Shown here piece by piece: positions 25,137-34,449 of a DNA stretch of 64,000 bases; positions within the stretch are counted from its first letter, which is position 1; every line of letters starts with the position of its first letter. This stretch comes from Planctomycetota bacterium (GTDB lineage: Bacteria > Planctomycetota > J058 > JAJDCQ01): assembly GCA_029260755.1 (NCBI GenBank), contig JAJDCQ010000005.1, forward strand, positions 1 to 64,000, in the 5' to 3' direction. The notes beneath the pieces were generated by a model. That model did no database searches. It had not been told where the DNA came from and saw nothing but the letters and a program-made list of their open reading frames with translations. Made by a program: the position numbers and the translations under genes.

Positions 25137-27395
25137 ATGCTCCTGCGTTGCCCCGAGCACGAGACCCTCGATCCCTCCTGCCCGCACTGCGAGGAGGCGG
25201 AGCGCTCCGCCCGCGAGGAGGCCGACCTCGCCCGGCGCTTCGCCGAGGAGGGCGCCGACAGCACCATCCACGAGGACTCCGACGCCCTCCCGGCGCCCGC
25301 CGATGTCCAGGAAGACGACGCGCCGGCGGAGCCGGCGGGCGACCCGGCCGCGACGGCCGATCCGTCCCCCGCCGCGGCGGCGCCGCCTGCGATCCCCGAG
25401 CGGGGCGACCCCACGCGGAGCTTCCGGATCGTGCGGTGCGGCGCCTGCCTCGCGCTCGTCCGGACGCAGCGCAAGGCGGGCGACGAGCTCCCCTGCCCGA
25501 GCTGCAAGCAGAGCTGGACGATTCCCGACGACGGCGTGATCCACGAGGCGCGGGCGGGACTGGTCCGCGATCAACGCTCGCTCGAGCTCGCGACCCGCGA
25601 GCGCGAGCTGGAGCTCGAGGCGAAGAGGCTCCAGCTCGAGCGGGAGCGCCTCGATCTCGACCGCCAGCGCCTCGAGCTCGAGCGGGCCGGGACGTCGTCG
25701 AGCGCGAGCGCGGTGGCGGCGGCCTACGTCGAGACGCAGATCCCATCCGAGACCGGCGGCGCTGCATCTCCGGCGAGCCAGCCCGAGTCGCCTGCGTCGG
25801 AGGTCCCCGCGTCGTCGGAGGCGGCGTCGGTCGCGTGGGGCTCGGCGTCGTCGCTCGAGGACGCTCCCGCGCCCAAGGCGAAGCCGGTCGCGCCGAAGCG
25901 ACGGACGAGCGAGCGGCGCGCGGTGCTCGGTGGCGGCAGCGCCAAGAGCAGCGCGCGGGTGCGCGGCGTCGGCCGAGGCGCGGCGGGGACGAGCGACCGG
26001 CTGCGGGCCCGCAAGAGCGACGGCGCCATCGGCGCGGCGAACCGGTCCGGTCGGCCGAGCGAGCGGATGCGCGCCGCGCGCCGCAGCGGAGAGCGTCGCG
26101 TCCCCTCGGGTCGCGTCCCGGTCCGGTCGAGCGGCCGGATCCGGACCGACGCGATGGCCGCGAGCGGCGTCCGCACCGACGGCAACCAGCTCCTGATCGC
26201 GATCGCCGTGAGCGTCGGGTTGATCGCGACCGCGATCGTGGTCGCCGTCCTGGTGAGCAACGCGGGCGGCCCCCGCGTGCCGACGGGCGGGACGAGCCTC
26301 GTCGCGGGCAACGACGACCCCGCGACGCCGACCGCGGGAGACGAGGGAGCCGGGACCGGCGTCGACGACGACCCGTGGCCGACCGATGATGAGCGCCCGT
26401 CCTTCCCGCCCGAGGGGGGCCCGCTCGAGGAGGGCCCGCCCGAGGGCGAGGGAGACGAGCCGGGCGCCGAGGACTCCGGAGCATCCGACCCGGACGCAGG
26501 CCCGGACCCCGAGCCCGGCGTCGGCGCGGAAGACCCCGCGCCCGCCGCGGGCGCGGGCGCCGGAACCGCCACGCCGTCGATGCCCGTTGCGCCGAACCCG
26601 GCCCGGGCGATCGTCGCCGAGCTCCTCGATTCGGCGCGCGCCCTCGCGACGCCGACCGCCAACCTCGACGACCTGCGCGCCGCCGAGGGCAAGCTCCGGC
26701 AGGCCGCCGGCGCGGCCGTCGCGGACGGCGAGCTCGACGCGCTCGCCCTCGAGGTACAGCGGCGCGTCGACGAGCGGCGTCGGGCGATCGCGGTCGAGCT
26801 CGCCCAGGAGGCGAGGGAGCTCGTCGCCGAGTCGCGCCACGCCGACGCGATGGCGAAGATCGTCGCGATCGACGCGCTGAAGCAGCCGGTGCCGGCCTAC
26901 GTCGAGGAGCTCCGCGCGACCTGCACGCGGGTGCTCGACGAGGAGCGCGCCGCCGAGGAGCGTCGCCGCGCCGAGGCGGCCGCCGCGGCCGCCGCCGCCG
27001 GCGAGAAGCGACGCCCCGAAGGGCTCGCCGTCGCCGAGGTCCATCGAAGGATCGACGCGAGCTTCGCACGGAAGGAGAGCCCGGACCTGACCGAGCTGCA
27101 ATGGCAGGCGGAGCACGACGCGTTCCGCGAACGCCTCGCGAACGAGAAGGTCGTCGACGAGGGATCCGTCGTCGAGATCCAGACCGAGGGCGGCGCGCGG
27201 GTCACCGTCGCGGTGGGGGAGGCGTGGGTGACGATCCACGTCTCAGGGCTGAGCGAGGAGGAGCGCGAGCGCTTCGCCCGCGGTCGGGCCGTCTGGTTCG
27301 ATGGCATCGTGAAGCGGTGGCGGCGGAACCGGCGCGGTGAGATCCTGCTCGAGGTCGAGGGCGAGTTGCACGGGGTCCCGAAGGACGACGACTGA
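25137..27395 (+). CDS. Zinc-ribbon and coiled-coil membrane protein of unknown function
   Basis: 752 residues from ATG 25137. The N-terminus has CPEHETLDPSCPHC. After an acidic Ala/Pro linker comes a second ribbon CGACLALV, CPSCKQSW (about 100-140). A coiled coil follows (about 155-190, RERELELEAKRLQLERERLD), then a basic Arg/Ser-rich stretch and one transmembrane helix (LLIAIAVSVGLIATAIVVAV, near 370). A long Pro/Gly/Asp/Glu linker leads to a C-terminal helical domain (about 480-752). Predicted cytoplasmic zinc ribbons with an extracytoplasmic end. It follows the FHA-kinase and DnaJ-like genes and shares their CxxC-membrane design, so a linked function is likely. Confidence 0.7.
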   Translation: MLLRCPEHETLDPSCPHCEEAERSAREEADLARRFAEEGADSTIHEDSDALPAPADVQEDDAPAEPAGDPAATADPSPAAAAPPAIPERGDPTRSFRIVRCGACLALVRTQRKAGDELPCPSCKQSWTIPDDGVIHEARAGLVRDQRSLELATRERELELEAKRLQLERERLDLDRQRLELERAGTSSSASAVAAAYVETQIPSETGGAASPASQPESPASEVPASSEAASVAWGSASSLEDAPAPKAKPVAPKRRTSERRAVLGGGSAKSSARVRGVGRGAAGTSDRLRARKSDGAIGAANRSGRPSERMRAARRSGERRVPSGRVPVRSSGRIRTDAMAASGVRTDGNQLLIAIAVSVGLIATAIVVAVLVSNAGGPRVPTGGTSLVAGNDDPATPTAGDEGAGTGVDDDPWPTDDERPSFPPEGGPLEEGPPEGEGDEPGAEDSGASDPDAGPDPEPGVGAEDPAPAAGAGAGTATPSMPVAPNPARAIVAELLDSARALATPTANLDDLRAAEGKLRQAAGAAVADGELDALALEVQRRVDERRRAIAVELAQEARELVAESRHADAMAKIVAIDALKQPVPAYVEELRATCTRVLDEERAAEERRRAEAAAAAAAAGEKRRPEGLAVAEVHRRIDASFARKESPDLTELQWQAEHDAFRERLANEKVVDEGSVVEIQTEGGARVTVAVGEAWVTIHVSGLSEEERERFARGRAVWFDGIVKRWRRNRRGEILLEVEGELHGVPKDDD

Positions 27396-27407
27396 GCGGG
27401 CGGCGGC

Positions 27408-27619
27408 GTTCCCTGGAACGGGAGCGTAGGGCGTCGGCAATGGACTGGGCGCCTGGCAGCTCGCAATCCCGTCAATCCAACAATCCGCGGTTCCCGTTCG
27501 TTTCGGCGCTTGGGAGAGTGGAACCGCGGATTACGCGGATTGCGTGGATTGGTTCGGACGTCGCCGAGCCGCTGCCGATGCGCTGCCATGCTCCGCCCGA
27601 GAATCCTGTTCTTTGGAAC
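27408..27619. repeat. Family A element, single divergent copy
   Basis: A complete 212-bp unit bounded by GTTCCCTGGAAC (27408-27419) and GTTCTTTGGAAC (27608-27619). The inverted inner arms are CAATCCGCGGTTCCCG and GAACCGCGGATTACGCGGAT. It begins 13 bp after a stop codon. More mutated than the arrays at 7363 and 24597. Confidence 0.85.
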
Positions 27620-28192
27620 AGCCAGATTCGGTGGCTCGCTCCGGATTGATTCTAAGTCCCCTACTCTAAGTCTCTTAACCGAACCACGCGCCTCGCGAGC
27701 CGGTGTGCGCCATCCGCACGCGGTGTCGCAAGTCGGTTCCACGTCGGTCATCCCGCGCCACCGCGGATGATCTCGCCCACCCTTGTGGTTCAGGGGTTTA
27801 CGAGCCCGCCTCGCGCGCGCTGCGCTGCGGCAGAACTGGCTCACTTTCTGCGATGAGGAAGAGTCCCGGCGGACGCGTGCCCGTGGTCTGGAGAGGCTCG
27901 GGCGACACCAACGCGCGCCGGAACGGACGGAGAGGAGATCGAGTCGGCGCTTCGGGCGCGGCGGATGACCGCGGTCGGAGATGCCCCCCCCCTCGCCGCC
28001 GGCGGACGGCCGGCGGCGGCTCCCGGATCACGACGAGGCGACGGCGACGCACCGAGAGGTCGCGTCCCTCGACGGATTCCCGGGAGGCCCCCCGCGCCTC
28101 TTCCGTAGAAGGAGCACCGGTCGGCCGACGCCACGCGGCCGGCGGCAGGAGAGAAGTTCGTTCGTGGCTCAGAGAAGAGTTGAGAGACCGAC
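27620..28192. other. Non-coding gap upstream of the transglutaminase-like gene
   Basis: 573 bp with no convincing open frame. It contains a short less GC-rich stretch with two TCTAAGTC words (around 27653-27680). A sigma-54-like TGGC-N7-CTGC match lies at 27837-27851, too far (about 340 bp) from the gene to support strongly. Confidence 0.5.
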
Positions 28193-30613
28193 ATGTTCCG
28201 CGTGCAACGACTGAGGCGGGGCGCAGCCCTCGCGGTCGCCCTGCTCGCCGTCGCCCTGGTACCCGGGGTCACGGTAGCGGCGGAGATCACCCTCGATGAC
28301 GTCATCATCTCGGAAGGCGATGACTCCGGTGTGATGGAGCGTCTCCCGTGGGCCGGGCAGTGGTGGAGCTTCGCTCGCTGCAAGCTCAGCCAGGGGCTGA
28401 ACGCCGGCAACCCGAACTTCGTCTGGGACGGGACGTCGGAGACCTACTCGCAGGCCGACGGGATCACCGACGAGGACGCTTCGCCGTTCGTGAAGTACGA
28501 CCGCTTCGTCGAGCGGCGCTTCGGGACCAACCCCGGGGCGGCCCTCCACGAGCTGCACGGCGGAACCGCGCCGAACGGCGGACGCGACTTCGACCACCAC
28601 GTCGATCCGGTCGAGGCCGCCGAGCTCTCGAACGAGGGCATCAGCTTCGGCTGGTGGGGTCACTGCAACGGCTGGGCGGCCGCGAGCCTGAGCGAGCGCG
28701 AGCCCCACACGCCGGTCACCGTCGAGGGGATCCGGTTCGACGTCCACGACCTCAAGGGCATCCTCGCCGAGGTCTACTGGGGCGTGCAGTCGGACTTCAC
28801 CGGCAGCCGCTACAACAGCCCGCGCTGGCGGACGGCCGTCCACGACGCCGCCGTGCCGCTCCTCGCCGCCCTCGACGCCGACGGCGACGACGAGGCGGCC
28901 GACTACGTCGCTTGGTACGAGGACCTCTACGGCCAGTGGTACGGCATCGATGACTACACCCTCGAGGGTGACTTCGAGGCCGAGGCGTTCCGCGGCGTCC
29001 TCGAGTGGTTCACGGGCTGGTTCACCGAGACCTACACCGACGCCTACGCCGACATCGCGCCCCACATCTTCCACCAGATCCTGGTGACGAGGATCAAGAA
29101 CCAGCGGTCCGGCGTGGTCTTCGACATGGAGGCCGGCTCCGAGGTCTGGAACTTCCCGGCCCACGCCTTCGAGACGACGATCACCCTCAAGGAGGACCGC
29201 GGCGACCAGGGCAAGACGTTCGAGGTCGTGACGCAGGTCCACTACCAGAGCGATGGCGTCGACGAGGCGATCATCGGCGTCGTCGAGCACACCAACCACT
29301 ACACCTACGAGCTCGACTGCGACGCGGCGGGGCGGCCCTACGACGGACGCTGGACCGGCTCGAGCGTCGACGCGCACCCCGACTTCGCCTGGACGCCGAC
29401 CTACAACCCCGAGGGGCCGGACTACGGCGAGAACTGGAAGGTCGAGTTCGGCAAGGCGAAGGAGCTCCTCAGCATCGATCACGAGCGTGACGCCGCCCGC
29501 GAGGTCACGCTCCGGATCAACGGCGTCGCGAGCGACGCGCATCGCCTCGGCCGCGAGGCCCGGACGACCCGCAACCCGCTGGCGGCCTCGGGCGACCTCG
29601 CCCTGACGGCGACGCTCGGCGGCGCGGCGATCGATCGCGTCGCCTACTACCGTCAGGAGATCGAGCGGGTCAGCTCGTGGGGCGACAACTGGCGCAGCGT
29701 CGCGGCCGAGCTCGAGCATCTCGGCGACGGCGTCGGGTCGGACCACGCCCTCACCTGGAACGACACGACGGCCGGCCGTTACATGATCGTCGTCAAGGCG
29801 TTCGAGGGAGATCGGCTGGTCAGCTTCGACGAGCTGGTCGTGCAGTACACGCCCGGCGTCGTCGATCCCGACCCGGATCCCGATCCGGACCCGGACCCGG
29901 ATCCGGACCCCGATCCCGACCCGGACCCGACCGACGACACGTTCGAGGACAACGACAGCGCGGCGAGCGCCGCCGTGGTCACCGCGGGGAGCTACGGCGA
30001 CCTGCAGTGCCGCGACGACGACTGGTTCGCCGTGACGGTCGCCGACGGCGACACGCTCGAGGTCTCGATCGCGTTCAGCAACGCCGAGGGTGACCTCGAC
30101 ATGCGGCTCCAGAGCCCGACGGGCAGCCAGCTCGCGACGTCGACGTCCACCTCCGACGCCGAGACGGTCCGCGGGACCGGCCTCGCGGCGGGGACCTACC
30201 GGGTCCGCGTCTACGGCTACAACGGGGCCGAGGCGGCCTACTCGATGGCCGTGACGGTCACCGGCGGCACGCCGGTCGGCAACGACGACGACGCGTTCGA
30301 GGAGAACGACTCCCGGACCGCGGCGGCGGTGGTGCAGGCCGGAACCCACCCCGACCTCGAGTGCAAGGACGACGACTGGTACCGGATCGACGCGGCGGCG
30401 GGCAGCCTCACCGTGCGGATCGAGTTCAGCGATGCCGTCGGCGACCTCGACCTCTACCTCCACGACGCGAACGGTCAGGAGATCGCGCGGTCGTGGTCGT
30501 CGAGCGACAACGAGGAGATCGAGCAGTCGATCACGGCGGCCGGGCCCATCTTCATCCGGGTCAACGGCTACCAGGGTGCGCAGGCCCCGTACTCGTTGAT
30601 CATCACCAACTGA
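28193..30613 (+). CDS. Secreted transglutaminase-elicitor-like protein with two PPC domains
   Basis: 806 residues with a signal peptide (about 1-29). The N-terminal ~380 residues contain GWWGHCNGWAAAS with candidate nucleophile Cys158, then VTVEGIRFDVHDLKGILAEV. This resembles the transglutaminase-elicitor family (Cys-His-Asp papain-like fold), assigned from memory of the motif. A DP-repeat linker (about 558-581) connects to two PPC-type beta-sandwich domains (about 582-690 and 698-806), with FEDNDS/FEENDS starts, DDDWF/DDDWY, and GDLDM/GDLDL strands. These usually assist secretion or substrate binding. A strong terminator follows. Confidence 0.75.
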   Translation: MFRVQRLRRGAALAVALLAVALVPGVTVAAEITLDDVIISEGDDSGVMERLPWAGQWWSFARCKLSQGLNAGNPNFVWDGTSETYSQADGITDEDASPFVKYDRFVERRFGTNPGAALHELHGGTAPNGGRDFDHHVDPVEAAELSNEGISFGWWGHCNGWAAASLSEREPHTPVTVEGIRFDVHDLKGILAEVYWGVQSDFTGSRYNSPRWRTAVHDAAVPLLAALDADGDDEAADYVAWYEDLYGQWYGIDDYTLEGDFEAEAFRGVLEWFTGWFTETYTDAYADIAPHIFHQILVTRIKNQRSGVVFDMEAGSEVWNFPAHAFETTITLKEDRGDQGKTFEVVTQVHYQSDGVDEAIIGVVEHTNHYTYELDCDAAGRPYDGRWTGSSVDAHPDFAWTPTYNPEGPDYGENWKVEFGKAKELLSIDHERDAAREVTLRINGVASDAHRLGREARTTRNPLAASGDLALTATLGGAAIDRVAYYRQEIERVSSWGDNWRSVAAELEHLGDGVGSDHALTWNDTTAGRYMIVVKAFEGDRLVSFDELVVQYTPGVVDPDPDPDPDPDPDPDPDPDPDPTDDTFEDNDSAASAAVVTAGSYGDLQCRDDDWFAVTVADGDTLEVSIAFSNAEGDLDMRLQSPTGSQLATSTSTSDAETVRGTGLAAGTYRVRVYGYNGAEAAYSMAVTVTGGTPVGNDDDAFEENDSRTAAAVVQAGTHPDLECKDDDWYRIDAAAGSLTVRIEFSDAVGDLDLYLHDANGQEIARSWSSSDNEEIEQSITAAGPIFIRVNGYQGAQAPYSLIITN

Positions 30614-30674
30614 TGACGGTCGTCCGCGGCGGCTAGCCCTTCACGAGCACGGCCGGGCGCGGGCGAGACGAACA

Positions 30675-30722
30675 CGACGGACGAGGGGGTGGGCGCGCGC
30701 GCTCGCCCCCTCGTGTCGTTTC
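30675..30722 (+). terminator. Rho-independent terminator
   Basis: CGAC-gg-ACGAGGGGG (30675-30689) pairs with CCCCCTCGT-GTCG (30706-30718), a 13-bp stem with a 2-nt bulge, followed by TTT. It lies 61 bp after the stop of the transglutaminase-like gene. Confidence 0.75.
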
Positions 30723-30762
30723 GGTCACCATCCATCCTCGGGAGACGGAAGAGACGCTCGTC

Positions 30763-31743
30763 ATGGCCGATCGAAACAGCCGCGCCGCGGCGCTCCTCGG
30801 GCTCGCCGCGATCGCGATCGTGGCGCTCCTCGGATGGGTGCTCTGGCCGCGCACCGGTGAGTCCGGGCGCCGCGTGACCGCGACGACCGGAGAGGGAGCC
30901 ACGGGCGGCGACCCGGCCAACCCGACGCCCGGCGAGGCGCGGCCGGGTCCGGCCGGATCGGGCGACGTCGCCGCGTCCCCCTCGGGCGGCGCCGATCCCG
31001 CCCCGATCCCCGGCCCGAACGATCCCGAGCCCGGGGCGGCCCCGGTCGCGACCGACCCGGCCCGGCCCGACGGAGCCGACGTCCTCGCCGCGTCGACCGC
31101 GGACGGCCCCGAGCAGCCCGTGCAGCTCCGCTGGTTCAAGGGCGACGCGTGGGTCGTCGAGGTCTGGCTGCGCGAGATGCAGACGCCCCAGGGCGGCTGG
31201 AGCGCGACGCCGTCGCGGTTCCGCTACCGGGTGACCGACGAGACGGTCTTCGAGGGGATCGAGTGCTTCGAGGTCACCGTCGACCTCCTCGGGCAGGCGG
31301 GAGCCGAAGGCGGCGACGAGCCCGTCGGCGACTTCCGCCCGGAGGTCTTCTACGTCGACCGCGAGAGCTACAAGCTCGTCGGCGTCTTCCGCCACGCCCG
31401 AGAAGGAGGCAAGTGGGTCAAGCGAACCCGCCGCCTCGCCGACGACCCGCGCCCGGAGATGGGCAGCTCCGCGGCCGGAACGAGCGTCCCGTTCGACCTC
31501 CCCCCGGCCGGAGCCCTCGGCGAGGCCCGAAGCGGAACCGACGCCTTCACCACGTTCCGATTCTCCGAGCCGGGAGCGCCGAGGCCCGACGCCGCGTCGC
31601 TGCTGGGAGCAGGCGGCGACTACACCGAGGTCAGCTTCGGAAGCCCGCGCGGCGGCAAGGTCCACCAGCGCTGGGCCGCCGGCGACCGGCGGTGGCCCGC
31701 CGAGAGCGTGAGCACGCGGGCGCGGTCCTACCGGGTGCGGTAG
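30763..31743 (+). CDS. Membrane-anchored protein of unknown function
   Basis: 326 residues from ATG 30763. An N-terminal anchor (AALLGLAAIAIVALLGWVLW, about 9-28) is not followed by a cleavage site. A disordered Pro/Gly/Asp/Ala linker (about 30-115) leads to a globular domain (about 120-326) with alternating strands: RWFKGDAWVVEVWLREMQ, SRFRYRVTDETVFEGIECFE, EVFYVDRESYKLVGVFRHA. It ends with Trp/Arg-rich strands. The domain looks like a beta-barrel or lipocalin-like binding fold, but I cannot name a family. It has its own gap of 149 bp and a terminator upstream, so it is probably transcribed separately. Confidence 0.65.
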   Translation: MADRNSRAAALLGLAAIAIVALLGWVLWPRTGESGRRVTATTGEGATGGDPANPTPGEARPGPAGSGDVAASPSGGADPAPIPGPNDPEPGAAPVATDPARPDGADVLAASTADGPEQPVQLRWFKGDAWVVEVWLREMQTPQGGWSATPSRFRYRVTDETVFEGIECFEVTVDLLGQAGAEGGDEPVGDFRPEVFYVDRESYKLVGVFRHAREGGKWVKRTRRLADDPRPEMGSSAAGTSVPFDLPPAGALGEARSGTDAFTTFRFSEPGAPRPDAASLLGAGGDYTEVSFGSPRGGKVHQRWAAGDRRWPAESVSTRARSYRVR

Positions 31744-31814
31744 GCCGCGGATCGTAACGGGACACGACCCACAGACTGGACAACACAGATCGCACAGTCC
31801 GGCGGCCAACAACG

Positions 31815-31905
31815 GGAACCGCGGATGGCGCGGATTGACCGGATTGCGAGCTGCCCCGACGAGAGTCCATTGCCGACGCCCACGTTCCGCTCAGGAGCTC
31901 GTCGG
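31815..31905. repeat. Decayed family A element
   Basis: It keeps AACCGCGGATGGCGCGGATT (31817-31836) and the CATTGCCGACGC tail found in other family A copies. The left arm is lost. The whole gap 31744-32476 consists of this fragment, the GGGGTCAGGTC array and the CACAGATT element, plus about 250 bp in which I see nothing. Confidence 0.65.
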
Positions 31906-32062
31906 CGCTCGTCAGGGCCAGTCGCCGAGTGGTGGTGTCGTCTCCCATGGGCCCGACGGGACGAGGTCGACGGTGTACTGCCAGATGGCCAAGGTGTCCG
32001 GCCTCCTTCACCCCTACCGACCCAAGAAGCGCTCCCAGCCTTTCCGACATTCCTGAGGGAGG

Positions 32063-32208
32063 AAGGGGTCAGGTCTCGGATCTTCGCATCAACGGTCCTA
32101 ATGCGAATATCCGAGACCTGACCCCTTGGTCCGTTGGCCTCCTAATGCGAAGATCCGAGACCTGACCCCTTGGTCGTCTTAATGCGAAGATCCGAGACCT
32201 GACCCCTT
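32063..32208. repeat. GGGGTCAGGTCTCGGATCTT-type REP array
   Basis: One forward 27-bp copy (32063-32089) starts AAGGGGTCAGGTCTCGGA. Three inverted copies follow at 32101-32127, 32145-32171 and 32182-32208, starting ATGCGAA and ending CCTGACCCCTT, with spacers of 11, 17 and 10 bp. Spacing is irregular, and the orientation switch marks a REPIN-like unit rather than CRISPR. Confidence 0.85.
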
Positions 32209-32260
32209 GGTCGTCTCATCTCGCTGCGTTGCGCGAGGCTGACCGTGCAGACGACCTAGG

Positions 32261-32428
32261 CCACAGATACACAGATTGCCGCAGGCGGGTCCGAGTCGTT
32301 GCCGATGCCGAAACGTGCCTGCGCCCTTCGGCGAGGGATGACCGCCTTCGGCAGCTCGTAATCTGTGTAATCTGTGTAATCTGTGGATCGTCAGCCGTTC
32401 GGAGCGGGGACTCTCGTGTTCCTGGAAC
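32261..32428. repeat. CACAGATT-type inverted repeat, variant of family A
   Basis: Left arm CCACAGATACACAGATT (32261-32277) and right arm AATCTGTGTAATCTGTGTAA continuing to CTGTGG (32360-32386), closed by GTTCCTGGAAC (32418-32428). It shares the boundary motif and general plan of family A, but the repeated word is CACAGATT instead of GCGGATTA. Confidence 0.8.
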
Positions 32429-32476
32429 CGGAGCTCGGTTCGCTTGGCGGCAGGCCGCCCTGCCACCCACAGGTCG

Positions 32477-33295
32477 TCAGTCCGACGCCTTCTTCGCGGC
32501 GTCGCCCGCCGCGTCCTTCGCCGCGTCCTTCGCCTTCGCGGCGTCCTTCCTGCCGGCCAATACGCCGAGCAGCAGCACGGTCAGCCCGCCGATGACCGCG
32601 CCGATCGCGGCGGTCCGGCCGAGCCCTCGCCAGTCGCGTCCGCCGCTCGGGGGTGGGGCGGCTCCCTCGAACGATGCGATGACTCCGTCGAAGATCGGCT
32701 GGAAGCTCTCCCACTCCTCCTCGGTCGCCGTCCCGGTGATCGTGAAGCTCTGGGTCGCGTTCGCGGCCAGCATCACCTGGGCGTTGCGGACGAGCGTGCC
32801 CTCCGATGGCTCCCAGCGGCCGTCGAGGCGGACCGCCTCCTGGCCGTCGATCGTCACGACCTTCGCCTCGAGGAGCTCGTAGAACGCCATCGCCTCGCGC
32901 AGCTCGGGGACGATGTCGATCGGCGCCCGCTCGACGGCGAGGGCGGGGTTCGGGAGCGCCTCCTCGCTGATCACCAGGTTCACGCTCTGGAGCCGACCCG
33001 ACGGCGAGGGCTGACCGGCCAGGAAGACGAAGAACCGACCGGTCGAGACCTGGGCGATCAGGCGCTCACGCTGCTCGCTCGGGATCCAGGCGAGCTCGGG
33101 CCCGACGACGTCGATCGTCTCGCGCGCCAGGACGTACCAGTCGTCGGGGATCGTCAGGCCGAAGCCCGCATCGGCGCTCTCGTAGCGGCGCCCGTCGGCG
33201 CGAGCCGTCGGCGTCGTTCCGGCCGCGAGGGCGAGCGCGACGGCGGCGAGCGCGACGGCGCATTGGCTGGGGGCGGGCAAGCGGACGGCTCTCAC
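32477..33295 (-). CDS. Membrane-anchored PsbP/DcrB-like protein with LEA-like tail
   Basis: 272 residues from GTG 33295, chosen for GGAGG 8 nt upstream and a signal peptide directly after (about 1-30). The body (about 32-205) has YESADAGFGLTIPDDWYVLA, VNLVISEE, EGTLVRNAQVMLAANA, SFTITGTATEEEWESFQPIF and IASFE. This pattern of short N-terminal strand, DW, and a terminal helix matches PsbP/DcrB-like folds. A transmembrane helix (IGAVIGGLTVLLLGVLAG) precedes a Lys/Asp/Ala tail (KDAAKAKDAAKDAAG) like LEA repeats, presumably cytoplasmic. Function unknown. Divergent from the zincin gene. Confidence 0.65.
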   Translation of the reverse strand: MRAVRLPAPSQCAVALAAVALALAAGTTPTARADGRRYESADAGFGLTIPDDWYVLARETIDVVGPELAWIPSEQRERLIAQVSTGRFFVFLAGQPSPSGRLQSVNLVISEEALPNPALAVERAPIDIVPELREAMAFYELLEAKVVTIDGQEAVRLDGRWEPSEGTLVRNAQVMLAANATQSFTITGTATEEEWESFQPIFDGVIASFEGAAPPPSGGRDWRGLGRTAAIGAVIGGLTVLLLGVLAGRKDAAKAKDAAKDAAGDAAKKASD

Positions 33296-33429
33296 GGTCG
33301 ACCTCCTCGGATCGGGTCGCGAGTATCGCCGGGCCCCGCCGCCCGCCGCAACCCGATCGGGGCTCGCGTCTCTGGTCGAACACGTCACTCGTTTGCACCC
33401 GGGCGGCACGGTCGGGATGATGAGCTGGG

Positions 33430-34449
33430 ATGGCGAAGCTGAAGCCCTGGGAGCGACGAACCGACGAGCAGCTGCTCGACCTGCGTCTGTGCGACCTCGA
33501 GATCTCCCTCGACGGGACGTGGCTCATCCCGCTCACCGGCGTGGTCGGCCGCGAGCTCGAGCGCCGCGGGATCCGGTGCCGCCCCCACTACTGGCTCGCC
33601 GACGAGTGGTTCAGCCCCGACGGCGTCCCCGGCGTCGCGATCCCCTTCTACCTCGCCCACAAGCGTCTGATGCGCCTCGAGCGGAGCCAGATGTTCGAGG
33701 TCGAGGGCGGCACCCGGCGCGAGAGCCTCCGGCTCATTCGCCACGAGGTCGGCCACGCGATCTGCAGCGCGTACAACCTCCACCGCCGGCGCCGGTGGAT
33801 CGAGACGTTCGGCCGCAACTCCGCCCCCTACCCCGAGCACTACCGTCCCCGCCCCGCGAGCCGGCACTACGTGCAGCACCTCGAGGGGTGGTATGCGCAG
33901 AGCCACCCGGCCGAGGACTGGGCGGAGACCTTCGCGGTCTGGCTCGACTCGCGGTCCCGGTGGCGCGAGCGCTACGCCCGCTGGCCGGCGATCCGGAAGC
34001 TCCGGACGGTCGATTACCTGATGGCGTCGATCCGAGGCGAGCCGCCGAAGGTGCGGAGCCGCGCGAGACCCTACGCCCTCCCGCGTCTCCGCCACACCCT
34101 CCGCGAGCACTACGAGAAGAAGCGCGCCCACTACGAGGTCGGCTACTCCGAGGCCTGGGACCGCGACCTCAAGCGCCTCTTCTCCGACTCGCCGCAGTAT
34201 CGGGGCCTCCCGACGGCCGCCTCGTTCATCCGGCGCAGCCGGCGCCACATCCGCGAGCTGGTCGCGACGTGGACGGGCGAGTACGAGTTCACCCTCGACC
34301 ACATCCTGAAGGAGATGACGGGCCGCTGCCGCGAGCTCAAGCTCCGGCTGACCCGCTCCGAGGACGAGGTCCGCGTCGACTTCGCGATCATGCTCGCGGT
34401 CAACACGGTCCACTACCTCCACCGAGGTGACGAGTGGCATCCGCTGTGA
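33430..34449 (+). CDS. Putative zinc metallopeptidase paired with an ATP-grasp ligase
   Basis: 339 residues, no signal peptide. The zincin motif is HEVGH (His105, Glu106, His109). HPAEDWAETFAVWL (Glu162/Glu166 region) about 50 residues later supplies the likely third ligand, as in the putative zinc-binding metallopeptidase family. The C-terminal half is charged and helical with no recognised domain. It overlaps the start of the ATP-grasp gene by 16 nt (or 4 nt if the inner GTG is used), so the two proteins are almost certainly made together. A ligase and a peptidase side by side suggest synthesis and trimming or turnover of a peptide or small conjugate (inference). Confidence 0.75.
   Translation: MAKLKPWERRTDEQLLDLRLCDLEISLDGTWLIPLTGVVGRELERRGIRCRPHYWLADEWFSPDGVPGVAIPFYLAHKRLMRLERSQMFEVEGGTRRESLRLIRHEVGHAICSAYNLHRRRRWIETFGRNSAPYPEHYRPRPASRHYVQHLEGWYAQSHPAEDWAETFAVWLDSRSRWRERYARWPAIRKLRTVDYLMASIRGEPPKVRSRARPYALPRLRHTLREHYEKKRAHYEVGYSEAWDRDLKRLFSDSPQYRGLPTAASFIRRSRRHIRELVATWTGEYEFTLDHILKEMTGRCRELKLRLTRSEDEVRVDFAIMLAVNTVHYLHRGDEWHPL

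Noticed and set aside
27837-27851. Sigma-54-like site TGGC-N7-CTGC
   Set aside because: The match is partial and lies about 340 bp before the nearest gene, with no enhancer-binding regulator in the window.
32063-32208. CRISPR-like short repeats
   Set aside because: Only four copies, one in opposite orientation, spacers of 10-17 bp and no cas genes; the pattern is REP/REPIN.
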